Positions 14,252 through 32,232 are shown, counted from the stretch's first letter. The stretch is DNA of 64,000 nucleotides from Torymus aiolomorphi (GCA_036365515.1 CM070873.1:69748529-69812528), one strand, 5' to 3'. Notes: a model not told the origin generated them from the letters alone. Made by a program: numbers and translations.

Positions 14252-14556
14252 CTAATTTAAAACGAATATAATATAATAACTTATATCCTTATTAAAATTC
14301 TATATTAATGAAATTCGATATTTTGGACAGTAGGTGAATTGTTACATTCGAAAATGTGATTTTTGTAATTTGGAATTTCGAAATTATGCACAATCTGCAG
14401 TACCTTATGTCGAAATGGAAAACGTCTATAGTTGACTTCAATTCTAAAGTGAATCGTCTAAACTTTGGACCCCCCTCCCCCCGGGATATGGTGGTCTAAT
14501 TCCCAGTTCAAGGTAATTTATGTTTTTACTACAGTTGTGGTAGTCGATGGGTTAAA

Positions 14557-17500
14557 TGAATTTTGTGTCAAATGAAATTCTTATATAATTACACCTTGTA
14601 ACAACAAAAATGAGAGAAAACCTTTAGTATTTCTGTAGTGCAAGCACAGCTTTACCGAACATTTTATCATCCCCATTTGACGCACGACCCATGTAATCAT
14701 TCGCCTAGTTACATAAAACAATATTTCCAGCCGCATAACAAGGCATTCAATTTGTTGTACCCGCACGCAAGACGACGTAACTTACTGTGCGGCGTGCGAC
14801 ATTAAAATAACAAAACAGCTTTGTAATGCAAACAAAACCGCGCGAGAAGCCGAAATAAAGCCCTAAGACACAGAGCGAGGGACAGAAAGAGAGAGAGAGA
14901 GTGAGGCAGAGAAAGAGAGAAAGAAAGAAAAAGTAGAGCAAAGCTCGGTAAACAAACGAGAAAAGACGCGGCCGAAAAAGCAGCTGGAGCCGCGGCAGCA
15001 GAGAGCGCGGACTACTTCAGATTTGCATGTATATTGCGCGGCCTGTAGTTTACAGACACAGAAAAAGAGAGACCGAGAGAGAGAGACCCAAAGCCAGACC
15101 GAAAAGAGAGAAGGCGGAAGTTAACGCGGATTACGAGCGACACGTGTTCCAGGGCCAAAAAGGGAACTCGCCACGCGCGTTTACTTTACTCTCTGTTTCC
15201 ACGTGTTTATATATGCGCCAGCCCAGAGAGTTGCGACGACGGAGTTACGCATATTGTATATATATGCATATGTGTGTGTGTGCGCGCAACGCGAGTGGGG
15301 AGTTTCTCACGACTTTTCGGAGAGATGCTGATTAGGGTTGAAAGACGGATAAAGTGCGACGCGCGCGAGCTTCTGCGCGGTGTGCGGCTCGATGTGATTT
15401 ATGTGCTGCAGCCAGAGAGAGAGAAAGATCTTATAGTATGTATTGGATGTGGGGATGGAGGGTGAACTCGTGAACGGAGTTGGAAATTTTGATAGAATTT
15501 TGAAAGTTTCGGTTGTTCGCTGTTGTGCAAGAGCATTTTTGTAGTTGATTATGCCAACTACGATGGGTTTAAAAACAGCATCATTATACCCCTTCTCTGT
15601 AAAATTTATAAAATTTAATAGGTCGTCATTTTATATAAGGGTAAATATATTACGTACATGTAAAGAGAAAAAGCGCTACTTATTCATTCAACTCTTTGTA
15701 TCATTTTTCAAATCAATACTCTCTACTAACCTCATTAGAGAATAAATTAAAATGGATTACACGATTTATGGTAAAATTTCCATCTCTCCCGTTACATATT
15801 AATTGGCAATTAACCTACCGTCATGTACGATTAAATTCGAAATCTTAGCGTGAATTTCACGCACTGGTAGCGATATTGGCTCTGGAAATTGCCATTTATA
15901 TTATTGCTCGCTCGATCTCGCAGCCTTTATGCGAAGAGTTCGCGTTCCGGCGCAAAATGGAAAATTTTCCGATGATTTATATAAAGCCATTTAATTCTTC
16001 GATAGCTCTAATTTATTCAGCCGCTGTTGACTCAACGAATATCCTATATCATTTTTCGTTTCATTAAACAGGGAAATGTCATTGTCGAAGGGATAATCGG
16101 ATATGATTCTCCATTCATATACTATAATTTAACGATGCGTATTGAATGAAAAGCAATTTATTGTCAAAGAATTATAACCAACCAAAAAGTGCTTCTCATC
16201 TCTATAAATATTTTTATATTATTTTAAAAAAGGATGTCATTTACCGTAAAATGACATATTTGGGAGCCAACGTAAAATTTAAACGATATCCCCAACCACA
16301 ACTATGCCAGTATAGCAACCTTCAAATTACATACCTTGTATATGCATCGAGCAAAACTTTATATACTACCCCCTCTTTCCCCAGCCTGAAATCTCTTCAA
16401 CAAATCGAATCCACAAAATTCATAATCCTCGTCCCACTTTCCCTCTGCATTATACCTCACCTACACACGCAACCACCAAAATAATCATGCGATCGTTCGC
16501 TTATTCTCTCTCTCTAATAACGCCGCGCTTTTGTGTCAATGCACGTCGACAGCCCATTATACGCGCGATTCGTCATTTTCCCTCGCGACCGCACCCACGA
16601 CTTTTAATCTCTTCTGTATAGAGGGCGAAACTGAAAACCGAATGAAAATCCGGACGAAGAGAGAGAGATGAACAATGTCAGAGGGACAATGGTTATATAT
16701 GTCTATATGCGATAGCTCCAGCTCCATGGACTCGCAGGGTTTCGCCGTTACATAGATTCGATTCGGCCTGAAAGAAGAACTCGAGCTGCATGCGCCTCCC
16801 ACGACCCTTTGTGGATAGTCTTTTATCTTTGCGCGATAGGACACCGATTCTTTTTCGTATCCTTTCACGGAGATTTGTTCTTATTGATGGGAGATCCTGT
16901 GTGTGTGTCCTATGGCTTTTGTGCCTTTGGTTCTGTGTACATGTACGTCTTGTTTTTATTGATGAAAGTATGGTGCATTTGATTATACAGGATTTATAAT
17001 GAAGAAAGCTCATTTGTAGCAACTAGTCGAGAATGAATAGCTAGAATATTTTTTTGTATAAAAATAAACGAGTCATTAAGAAAAATACGTTTCATTACGA
17101 GCAAAACAAACAATAACATCCTGCTTCCACTCTATATACCACAATCCCGTAAAAAAATATAATCATTATCAACTTTTCATGTACAAATCTAGTAATTCCA
17201 TCATCATTGTGGTCCGCAGTCATCTTTAGCATAACGTTAGTATACCACCTGAAGCTCCTATTTCCCTCGTCTCTTCACTTCAACATTTCCTCAACCAAAC
17301 CTCATTACAACGATCCGTCGATTCCTTCAATTGCAGCAGCAGCCGTAGCAGCAGCAGCAACGACCGCGATCATTAATTTTAATAACAAATTACCCGTTTA
17401 CCCGCGATGAAAACCCCTGCGCGCGTCTTCCGCCACCCTTTGTGTTCCAATCCTCTCGTTATACCTTTCTTTCAGCCCCCCCCCCTTCCCATTTCTCTCT

Positions 17501-17986
17501 CCTTCTATGCACGACCTTTCGCGTTCTACAACGATATGCGCACGATAGGCAGACCCTTCTATCTCTCCCTTCTTTGTATAGAACACGCGATTTCAATGAA
17601 CTACGCTGTGCCGACACCGCCTATAGCCGGGACTTTAATGAGTTTGCTTTTCAAAGGTCTCTCGTCGCGCTCTCTCTCTCTCTCTCTCGCTCTCGCTCTC
17701 TCTCTCTCTCTCTTCACGCACATCCCGGCATCATCATATACATACGATATGCGCGCTCGTAGAGATGAAGGAGAAGAAAAACGTGCGCAGACGCGAGTCT
17801 AACGACAATAATACCGACGCTAGATGGCGCTCGCGCAGCTTCCCGCGAAATTATCGCGCGCAGATTCGCGTGTAATATACCCTTACACGCGAGAGAAAGA
17901 GAAAGCTACTCGTGCGCGTGCGCGTTCTGCAGTGGTGAAGTTTATAACGAGGTTTCTTTGATTTCTGCCGTGTGGAGCGTGCCAGT
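14557..17986. other. Non-coding sequence with several skew-switch islands
   Basis: No gene was recognised. GA- and CpG-rich stretches lie at 14880-15130 and 15160-15420. Islands changing from C-rich to G-rich cover about 16270-16980 and 17100-18360. The second contains CT-rich tracts at 17671-17712. Long ORFs here come from low-complexity sequence. Confidence 0.4.
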
Positions 17987-23145
<5,159 letters not shown>

Positions 23146-23218
23146 AAAGTATACCTAAGTGTTATTTCTGGGACTTTTTTTGATATATAACTGTAATTTC
23201 CGGGACTACGCTGTTATT

Positions 23219-23893
23219 GTTCAGCTCAAAATTTTTTTACTCATTCCAAATTAGCCCCAAAACACAAATATAAAATTTTAGAGCAAAATATGTAATGGTT
23301 CTAAAGTTACAATTAATTGAAAATTTGGAAATTTGGAATTTTTTAATAAATCTTCAATTTCTATGACTTTTTAACTCGAAAACTTGAAACCTTTTGTATA
23401 GCAATGGTTATGTACAATTAAAGCTGCAAAAACAGTGAAAATAGTGCTTTTTCACTGTTTTGACAGTTTTAATTGCCCGTAACTTTTTTCAGTGGTCTAT
23501 TTCCATCCTCATCAAGGTCGCATTTTAAAGGTAACATTTTTTACAAATCTTTTAGCCTTTGGTGAGGAATATTGACCCTGTCGCATTCGCCTTAAGCATA
23601 TTTTGAATGGTGTTCTGCCAAGTATAAATTAGCAAAATAATTGGCATCGATCTGCAAAAATTCTGAGTAATTCTACTTACAATTTGCAAACTTTTTCCCA
23701 TTTAATATGCTATACAAAAAGTTTCAAGTTTTCGAGTTAAAAAATCATAGAAATTGAAGATTTATTAAAAAATTCAAAATTTCCAAATTTCCAATTAATT
23801 GTAACTTTAGAACCATTGCATATTTTGCTCTAAAACGTTATATTTGTGTTTTGGGGCTAATTTGGAATGAGTAAAAAAATTTTGAGCTGAACA
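23219..23893. mobile_element. 675-base inverted-repeat element with arms of about 185 bases
   Basis: The left arm (about 23219-23403) begins GTTCAGCTCAAAATTTTTTT. The right arm (about 23708-23893) is its complement, with only scattered mismatches. Both hold CAAATTAGCCCCAAAACACA or its partner. The 300-base centre is AT-rich and contains its own small hairpin, TTTTTCACTGTTTTGACAG. No coding potential. It is probably a non-autonomous foldback DNA element. Confidence 0.8.
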
Positions 23894-23924
23894 GTTGATA
23901 TGAAGTCGTTACCCATATATAAAA

Positions 23925-24321
23925 ATGGTAAAAGTTTCACGTGTCACGCGCGGCCGGCGAAAGTGGGTCTCCGAAAAAGGCGCACGGAGGGCCCAGCTTG
24001 TCTCGTCCGTTTCGTTTCTTCGCCTTGCGGTCGCGAGAGATATAACCCGACGTGACTCACCGCGGGGCATTATATATCTGTCTTTTTCTCGCGCTCGCGA
24101 GGCAATTTTTGCACGAGTTCGGCGTTATTTTATACGGGAGGAGGAGGGAGAGGATGACAAGTGGCTTTTTTTGCGCGCGCCGCGCCAAGCTCGGACGACT
24201 TTTTGAGGTCGTGACAATGGGCGGAATGATTGACCGATTATGAGCAAGGCGACGGTGATGGAAAAGTTCAAGTCGCTTCAAGTGAAATTGTAGATGTTAA
24301 AGTGCATGTAACACTGATCTA
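23925..24321. other. GC-rich patch without a recognised gene
   Basis: A CpG-rich stretch at about 23935-24240 has ORFs on both strands of 60-93 codons. None resembles a known family, and the composition is like the other islands in this half of the window. Confidence 0.35.
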
Positions 24322-24930
24322 CACAGAGAAAAGAAAATCTTTACTGTTAACGAACGGACGTTTGGATATGGATAAATGAATGTTAGACATTTATAGTTAG
24401 ACAAATTCGTTAACAGTTAAGGCGATGTGAACCTCAAAATCAACCCAATTTCATTATTTAATTAATAAACATTCGAACGTTTATTTGGAAAAGCAATTCT
24501 TTCAGGCGCTCCGTGTATGTAAATACTATGCTCAGATTTTTTTTTGTGTGATTCTATCAGCATTTCCATGAGATAAACACTTTTTAAAACTGGCAAAATT
24601 CGAAGTATACAGATCCCTACTTATCGGCATTGCGGCTTTTATTTAATTAAATAAATTCTGAGTAAATTTTTGGAAAAACAGCTCTTTCAGGCGCTCCGTA
24701 TATGTAAATACTATACTCAATTTTTTTTGTTAGTAATTCTATTCTTATTTGCAAAAGAAATATATGCATTCTAAAATTTGTCGGTAAGTACACATTACCT
24801 TAAGTTTGAGATGTTTACTCAAACGATTCGTAACTTAACTGTTAATGAATTTGTCTAACTATAAATGAACATTCATCTGTTCATATCCAAACATCGGGTC
24901 GTTAACAGTAAAGATTTTCTTGTGTTTGTG
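24322..24930. mobile_element. 609-base CACAGAG-ended MITE, long copy
   Basis: The ends read CACAGAGAAAAGAAAATCTT and the complement of CACAAACACAAGAAAATCTT, with arms of about 100 bases and TA flanking both sides (24320-24321 and 24931-24932). The centre holds an imperfect tandem duplication of about 185 bases, each copy containing TTTCAGGCGCTCCGT. A short relative lies at 37193-37416. No coding potential. Confidence 0.82.
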
Positions 24931-27900
24931 TATATAGTATAACGTTTAGTATATATAAATATCGTATAGTTTAGATTGATACGTGAATGTTTTAATCTTT
25001 TCTCACTGTATTTTTTACTGACACAATAAATAATTATTTTTTAATTGGAATGATCCAGTCTGTACTATGTATATATAATAGGAAATAATTTACACAACAT
25101 GTTTTTCGAAGTACTAAAAAAAATATTGTTTTATATGGAACTGTATTTTAATAAAACCAACCAAGAAAATAATTGCATGAATTAAAGAATATAAGTATAT
25201 TATGTATATCTCTTTCTAAATCTGAGCTAATATAACTTCTGTATACACCGCATCACACCTTAAAATATTTTTCATTTATCCGCAATTAAACAGTAATTTA
25301 ACATATTCACACAACAACCGTCATCTCTCATCAGCAGCTGACCCCCCCCCCCCAAATAAAAAACCTTCCATCAATTATATCAGTTATACCCTCGCGCCCA
25401 AAAGTCAGCACACACCCCCTATACAACATTGACAAATGACCAACATATTCGGATTCACGTATACTATATACCCTATATACTACAAAACCTCCGCACGTCA
25501 CACCTCGACACCTCCTCCCTTCGAAAAATCCCCGCGCGCGACAAAGAAAAGACAAAGCGGCTCTTCGTGTCGGGGCAGCCGAGCGCGAGCTTAAAGGTGT
25601 CCTCCTCTCTCTCTCTCTCTCTCTCTCTTTCCCTCTTATAATCGATTTCTCCCCGGTGTACACATAGACCCAGGCGCGCGACCGCGAGGAAGCGTGAAGA
25701 CGCCGTGGCAGTGGCGGCGGCATATAGTCGTTATAGGTTCCCGTATACGCTTACACATACGGCCGCGCGCAGAAATAATATTCTATAAATAACGAACGCC
25801 CGAAAATCGCTCCGCTCATGGCCCTACCCTCCTTTGCTAGAGCGCGAGTGCCTGAAAAAGGCCACTGTATATAGGCGCGCGTGTCTCTATGGGCATAAGC
25901 AAAGCGTATGTGTGTGTGTGCGTGTGTGTTACAGCGAGTTTATGATATAAAGGTGGCGCTAATGATTTACGGGGGCAGCCAGCCAGTGTTGCGAATGTGG
26001 AGGTATATATAAGCGGGTTTTCTATGCGAGAATGTGTATTATAAGGTCGGTGAGTGTTTTTGTCGGAGGGCTGAGGAATGGCCGGGCTTGTCGGGGAAAA
26101 TGTGATGGTTCTAAAATTTGGGATTTTCGCAGAGAAATTGCTTCCTCGAATAAATAAAGGAGTGGTAGGTATGTATAGTTTGCTTTCAAAATATATTTAA
26201 CATTTTTTATAAAAATAGTTAAGAGTGCATTAGACATTGTTGTTATTACATACAGATCAACTTACTGTACCTTAACGATTACATATACTTGTAATAAAGA
26301 CGAAATATACCATTTTCGTAGAATCGTTGGCGATTGAAAGGATTACAGAGAGATAAATACATGTTTGTTTATACGAATTCGACCCAGCAAAATAAAACAA
26401 TAAAGCTACATGTATATACACCGGCGATTTATTATGTTCGTAATTTTTAGCTGTCATTGAATAAATCGAATAGGGGGAGAATATTTTATTCAGATTATTT
26501 CAATAACCTCTGCAGGGAATTCCAATTTATTCCAATGCACGTAGCTAAGCGGTTGAATGATAAAAATTATTAAAGGAGACATATATACAGACTTGCTAAT
26601 AAAGTATCATTACATAAAACATTTAAAATTCATTACTTATATCTCGTTACAAAGTCTCCCATAAAAACATAAAACAATTTCCAAATAGTACAATATTAAG
26701 TCCAGCGCATACTATATACTTTCAATAAATTTGCGTGTGCTTTTTATATATATTCACTTATTCGAATACATATATAACGTACACCTCATACCACACTCGA
26801 AACCAGAAAATGTGGCACAGTTTTTACTCCAATGAAACATTTACCCCGGTTAATAAAGTGAAAGGTTCAGCTTCAACTTTCCTTACACTATATACTACTA
26901 CTCTGCGTAATGAAAGCTCCGAAAGAAATTTCGGAGCAAGAGTGACACATTCGCACGCGCGTGATGTCCGTTAAAAATTTCTCTCTAGCTCAAACTCCAC
27001 TGAAAAAAAACAACAACAACCATCTTCCGCATTATCACGTATACACCTATCCTACACCCCACAACAATCAAAGCCATTAATTTCGCTCCTCGCCACACAC
27101 CATCTGCTATACATACGTGCTACCCCTTCCCTACCCCATGACAGCAGCGTCGCTCATACACACACACACACACACACATATCCGGTGCGCAGCAATCGTC
27201 CTGGCAACCCGCGCTCGCGCGGTGCATTCACCCTCCCTTCGGACTCCACCCTGCGTAATACCCACCCCAGCGTTCGCGACAATCCGAGCCATTTCACGCC
27301 GTTCTAGCAACGACAAAAAAAAAGAGAGAAAGAAAATGTAAAAGCCCCGAGACACGCTTCGAGTAGTATACACCCCACGCGAGCGGGCCTTTGACAGCCG
27401 TGGCGCACGCTGCCGCGCGGTCTGGCCTCCTCCTCCCCCCAGCGACGACGACGACGACGACGGACGAACGGCCGTCCCCCCTTATATATATAGTTTGTCT
27501 GTCTCTATAAATGTATCTATGTATAGGTATAGATGCGGTATATAGATGTACGTGTGCCGCGCGCAGCCGTCTCCCTCGCTCCACTGCTCGATAAACCCGA
27601 TGTGTGCTGTCTATATATACGTGTACACGCCTGGATATACATAGATATGTATATACGTGTGTATTATATGCCTATAGATATATAGGTACGTATGTGTACG
27701 CGTATAGTGGAGAGAGGGAGATTGTAGAGAAAGAGCGCAGCGATAAGATGTGCACGCGTGATTCGCGCATGCATGAACGCAGCACAGCGTGCGTGCGTGT
27801 GCGTATATATACATGTATGAATGGCGTAAACAACAAAGTCGTTTCCGAATTAAGCTACTCTCGCTCTTCTATACTATACTACTGTGCAGCCGCGCAGACA

Positions 27901-28130
27901 CTCGGCGGCCTGAAGAGGGCGAATTAAGACGGCAAGCTCGCGGGAGCCAGTACTACTACTACTACAACTCACCCGTGCACTTGTCCGGCTTGGGTGTCGA
28001 GGTCATTCTCTTGGCTCTCACGGCTCACTCTGTTTCTTCTCTTGTTCCACGTGCTGCTGTTGTTGCTCCAACTCCTAGGGCACCGTCGTCATCTTCTTGC
28101 GCACCGGTGACAACGGCGCGCATCGCGTTA

Positions 28131-28161
<31 letters not shown>

Positions 28162-29499
28162 CACACACTGCAGCAGGGCTTTCGCTCGCTCCCCTCGTTA
28201 CATCGCCCGGGCGCGCGCGAACTCTGCGCGGAACTGCTCTCTCTCTCTCTCTTTCTCTGCAGGCGCAGTAGCTCTCCTCACACCGGCGGCCGTGCGGCAG
28301 CGGCGCGTAGTCTCCCTGTGGTTACACCTCGGCCTCCGGACATAATCCTCGTGCGCACTCTTCTCTCTGTCTTGTCTGCTCGCTCTCCTTGTATACACGC
28401 GCGCGTGTGTGTGTGTTGTGTATGTGCCAGGACGTCGTCGTCGTCGTGGTGTCTCGTGTGTCTCTCGGTACAACGACGAGGAGCGCGCGGAGGGGCGCGT
28501 TCTGCGCGACTGAGTTTATACTCTCTCTCTCGCGTGCGCGCGCGTGCGTGCGAGAAGGAGAAAGAGACAGTAGAGAACGAGCGAGCGAGCGAACGCGTGT
28601 ATATATATATACACTGCACACACGGTACTGTGATGATGATGATGGAGGAGCAGATGTGTGTGTGTGTGGGCTGCAGCGCCCAACTCGAGCTGCCGACGGT
28701 CGACGACGTGCATTTCGCATTCGCAGTCTCTGCTATCGGGTGCCGAGGGTAACGACGCCAGCGGCATCTGCTGGCCGTAGCCCGAGGAAGTGAGCACAGT
28801 AGTGTTGTGCGATATATACTGATATGATACTGGGTGTGTTGGTGGTTGGTAGGTGTAGGGATCAGAGGATTCTGCAAATGTGACGGTGAGTGGGTGAGAG
28901 TGAGGAGAATCATGTAAGGGTCGGATTAAAGAGATCTGTGGAAATCAGAAGGGGTATGACTTTATTTGTGTAATTAATTTCATATCTTATTACCTGAAAG
29001 ATAAGATAAAAATATAATTGCAAAAGATACCATTTGCATATTCAAATATGCTACTCTCTAAAAGTGAGTAGGGTGAAAAGTCATTCACTGTAGTGCAATT
29101 TGCACTGTATATAAGTAAATATTCACAGTAGAATTAGTTTATTTTTTCACTGATTCACATCAACCAGCGACTTTTATACATCCTTTAATCTTTTTATACA
29201 TTATTCATTTAACATATCTGTTTAAGTCTATAATTAGTAAAATTAAAACTACTACTAGTTCAAAATTGAGTCATATTTTAAAATCAATCTTTCCATATGT
29301 CGCAGCAATCTTTAAATTTAACATGTTTATAATACAAAACGTAAGTTTTCATGTAAACATATATTTTTAAAATGTATAAAACTTATTTTCTTAAGATTGC
29401 AAAAATAAAAGCAAATTCTTTCTCTTAATAACAGTAAAACAAAGATAAAAGTTCACATATTTTTAAGGGGAACACCTAAAAGGTCCATTTCAATATATT
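24931..29499. other. Non-coding sequence with two large skew-switch islands
   Basis: The islands cover about 25310-26100 and 26990-28920. In the second, 27061-27120 has about 21 C and 6 G while 28801-28860 has about 24 G and 3 C. The long CpG-rich centre (27370-28760) produces many overlapping ORFs on all frames, none resembling a known family. A run of 13 C lies near 25342. From 28930 to 29470 the DNA is AT-rich. Confidence 0.4.
28139..28160. repeat. Short (TA)n tract
   Basis: Eleven AT units sit between CA-rich stretches. Confidence 0.85.
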
Positions 29500-30060
29500 T
29501 AGTTCGATAAACTTCGAATTTGGCGCTGGAGCAGGTGTCTGATCATTTCGGAGCAGCATTGTTGACAACAAAAACAATGGCTGACGTGTTGATGTCGAGC
29601 GCTTGACAGTTCCGCGAACAAGAGCAACGAACAATATTTTGTGTGCTATAGAAATTTTGTACAAGTGTTGCCAGTGTTTCCCGTGCTACTGTGCTCGTCG
29701 CTCCCAATAAAACATAGTGAGTAAACGTCGAAGAAAGGACAGAATCCCTATCGATCGGTGCTCTCTCCAATTGACGAATTTCGAGGTTATGTCCGGGGCT
29801 GGGCAGACGTCGTCTAACCGCTACGCTGGCAGCACTGCATCTACGAATGGCGGGAATTTGGAAACTGTAAACACTGAACTTTCGGATTCATAACACGTGG
29901 TGCGCATACATGCTCCGAAATACTCTTACCGCGAAATCATTCAGGAGAATGAACAGCAGATGACATACGCGGCTCAGTAGTCTCCGAATCCAATATACTC
30001 GTATCATTCATTAAAAAAACACGTAGAATTTTACCAAGTGCTAGAAGAAGACGATAAGAA
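29500..30060 (+). promoter_or_regulatory. Likely promoter and 5' leader of the LRRC57 gene
   Basis: Composition changes here from AT-rich DNA to a mixed, CpG-containing stretch that runs into the LRRC57 start codon. Several short upstream ATGs precede the start, for example at about 29577, where a 9-codon ORF ends in TGA. A good donor-like GTGAGT lies at 29717, so the leader may itself be spliced, but I could not choose an acceptor. No TATA box stands out. The role is inferred from position. Confidence 0.45.
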
Positions 30061-32232
30061 ATGGGAAACTCGGGCCTGAAGCAGCACTACGACGTGGCGA
30101 AGAAGACGGGCACGTTGAACCTGTCGCAGCGCAAGCTCGACGAGTTCCCGGCGCAACTCGCGACTCTCGTCACCGTCCTGCGCACCTTTGACCTCTCGGA
30201 CAATAAGTTCACCAAGCTGCCACACGACATCGGCAAATTTACGGTTCTCAAGCAGCTCAACATTAGCGGCAACAGGTTGACGGAACTGCCTGACGTCATT
30301 GGTAATCTGGTCAAGCTCGATACTCTCAATGCAAACATGAATCAGATAAGCAGGCTGCCGGCGTCGCTGTCGCAGCTCACGCACTTGAAACAGGTGAGTG
30401 ATCCTGTTTTTTAGAATGTCAGAATAATTAATATATACAAAAGTAAAATGATAAAATTAGAAAACAAACAAAATTAGAATATATGTATAGGTTGAAGGCA
30501 TGAGATGCAGATAATAAACCATTAATATAAAAAATTTTTTATTGAATTTCTGTAGTTTGAATTAATAAATTCAACTTAAGTACGTACTAAATAGATAACA
30601 AAAGGATGCTATTTATGTTTAAAATAATATTTATTGAATGAATATCAATGGGTCTGAAGTTCGCAACGTTGGAGTGCAACGAAATGAAAAAAAATTATTT
30701 TGCTTCATGGTTATACTAATTAATATTAATGTTGTGTACAGATTTAGTGTTTTATAGAATAAAATAACTTTATAACAAAGGTTTGGATGAAATTTCCATT
30801 GTTTAATAACTTAAATTAATTGTAAGAAATTATTTCGTTGCATTCCAACGATACGAACTTCGGACCCATCAATTATTTTTAATCTAAACGTCGTATATGT
30901 ATATTTTTTATTATTAAGGAGACGTTGAACTTTGAATAAAGATCAAGTTAAAATTATATTATTAAAAATAGAAGTTCTAACATTTTTAGATCAGTTTTAT
31001 ACACCCTTTTAAAGAAAATATTTTTATCCTATAGCATCTAAAAATATGTACCTATAGTCGTGCTTTATCGGGTCTTTAATTATTGTCCTGTATAAATTAT
31101 ATTCCAGGGTATTCAATCTTTCAAAAGTATTCCATTATAAAAGCAAAAATCTAAAACTAATCTAAGTAGGCGTAACATTTTAAGAATTCTATAGTCTAAT
31201 TATTTACTTAAATTTGAGTATCGTTTTCGAATATATAAATCCGTACATATTCTGAAAAAAATTCAAATAGATTTTAGTTGAGAGGCGAATAGAATCTACA
31301 GGACAGACCTAATTAATATAACAAAATGAATTTTACTTTGGACTCCAAGTTGAAATTGCTGTATTTACACCGTAAAATTTATTACAAAGCACAATCTACT
31401 TTGCGATATTTCAAATCTCGACATAGGTCTAAAGTTTGCAGTGCAACGAAATAATTTTTTACAATTAATTAAAGTTATTAAGCAATGGAATTTTTATCTA
31501 AATCTTTGTTATAAAGTTATTTGATACTATAAAACAATAAATCTACACGCAAAAGAAATATTAATTATTATAAACTTGAAGTAAAATCAAATAATATTTT
31601 TTTATTTCGTTGCATTACAACGTTGCAAATTCAGATCCATATTTCGACTCGGTGTGCTTTTCAGATTAGTTTAGTATTTAATTAATAAAAACATACTTTT
31701 TATCGTATTATCTCAGACGCCTACAATAATGGTGCCGTTTTAACACACAATGTAATTTTGACTATCGCCAAACCAAAATATCATCGTATAAACAGAAAAT
31801 CTGTGCTGAGAACACATTAAAAACCGTCAACCCCCGCTCCATCCACAGGTGATCCTATCGAAGAACGAGCTAACGGACTTCCCGCTAATGCTCTGCGGAC
31901 TGAAACACCTTGATGTCCTCGACCTATCGCACAACCACCTCTCCCGGGTGCCCGACGGCGTGGGTCAGCTCCACGTGATCGAGCTCAACCTCAACCAGAA
32001 CCAGCTGAAGGAACTCTCCGAAAACATCGCCGACTGTCCGCGCCTTAAGACTCTCCGTCTCGAAGAGAACTGCCTGCCCGTTACTCAGATCCACCGGCGC
32101 ATGCTTGAGGAATCGAACATCTCGGTGCTCACACTCGAGGGCAACCTATTCGAGATGAAGCTCGTGCCCGACCTTCCGGGCTACGAGAAGTACATGGAGC
32201 GCTACACCGCTGTCAAAAAGAAGATGTTCTAA
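30061..32232 (+). CDS. LRRC57: LRRC57-like leucine-rich repeat protein (2 coding exons)
   Basis: Two exons, 30061-30393 and 31849-32232, join in phase 0 across a GTGAGT donor and a CACAG acceptor to give 238 aa, against about 239 aa in vertebrate LRRC57. The start begins MGNS, a consensus N-myristoylation site that the family shares, and it has a purine at -3 and G at +4. Residues from about 35 to 210 hold seven or eight LRRs of the form LxxLxLxxNxLxxLP. The C-terminus has the family block LEGNLFEMK and the GYEKYMERYTA segment before a lysine-rich end. No signal peptide or transmembrane segment is visible, so membrane attachment through the myristate is likely. The molecular role of LRRC57 is not established; the LRRs suggest a protein-binding scaffold. 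The exons are GC-rich inside AT-rich flanks. The 1455-base intron carries two MITE copies. Family identity is close to certain; the function is not known. Confidence 0.95.
30649..30869. mobile_element. MITE of the ATGGGTCTGAAG family, copy 2 (LRRC57 intron)
   Basis: This 221-base element has terminal inverted repeats of about 40 bases: it begins ATGGGTCTGAAGTTCGCAAC and ends in the complement, closing GACCCAT. It is the same family as the elements at 9781-10005 and 31423-31640. It has no ORF. The AT at each end could be the target duplication or part of the palindrome. Confidence 0.85.
31423..31640. mobile_element. MITE of the ATGGGTCTGAAG family, copy 3, inverted (LRRC57 intron)
   Basis: This is a 218-base, more diverged copy of the same family. 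Its ends read ATAGGTCTAAAGTTTGCA and, at the other side, the complement closing GATCCAT. Its interior matches copy 2 in the opposite orientation, for example an AACTTTATAACAAAG block in one and CTTTGTTATAAAGTT in the other. The two copies lie about 550 bases apart in the LRRC57 intron. Confidence 0.8.

Larger units (their letters stand above)
12418..14556. mobile_element. 2.1 kb inverted-repeat element, composite
   Basis: Diverged terminal inverted repeats bound the element. The clearest pair is ACCTTGATCTGGGAATTAGA at 12587 and its complement ending at 14514. Weaker similarity extends outward to AACCC (about 12421) and GGGTT (about 14550). The interior holds a direct repeat (13046-13206 and 14078-14251) and a GC-rich insertion flanked by its own duplication. 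No transposase is visible, so this is a non-autonomous DNA transposon or its relic. Confidence 0.6.

Noticed and set aside
16146..16484. 112-codon + strand ORF
   Set aside because: Low-complexity, no conserved motif, no splice context; treated as chance.
25342..25354. Run of 13 C as a possible functional G-quadruplex site
   Set aside because: It is a single homopolymer run at the C-rich edge of an island; without four separated runs there is no basis for a quadruplex claim.
28097..28913. Cluster of long overlapping ORFs on both strands
   Set aside because: High GC content removes stop codons in all frames; the translations are rich in Arg, Ser and Thr repeats and match no family.
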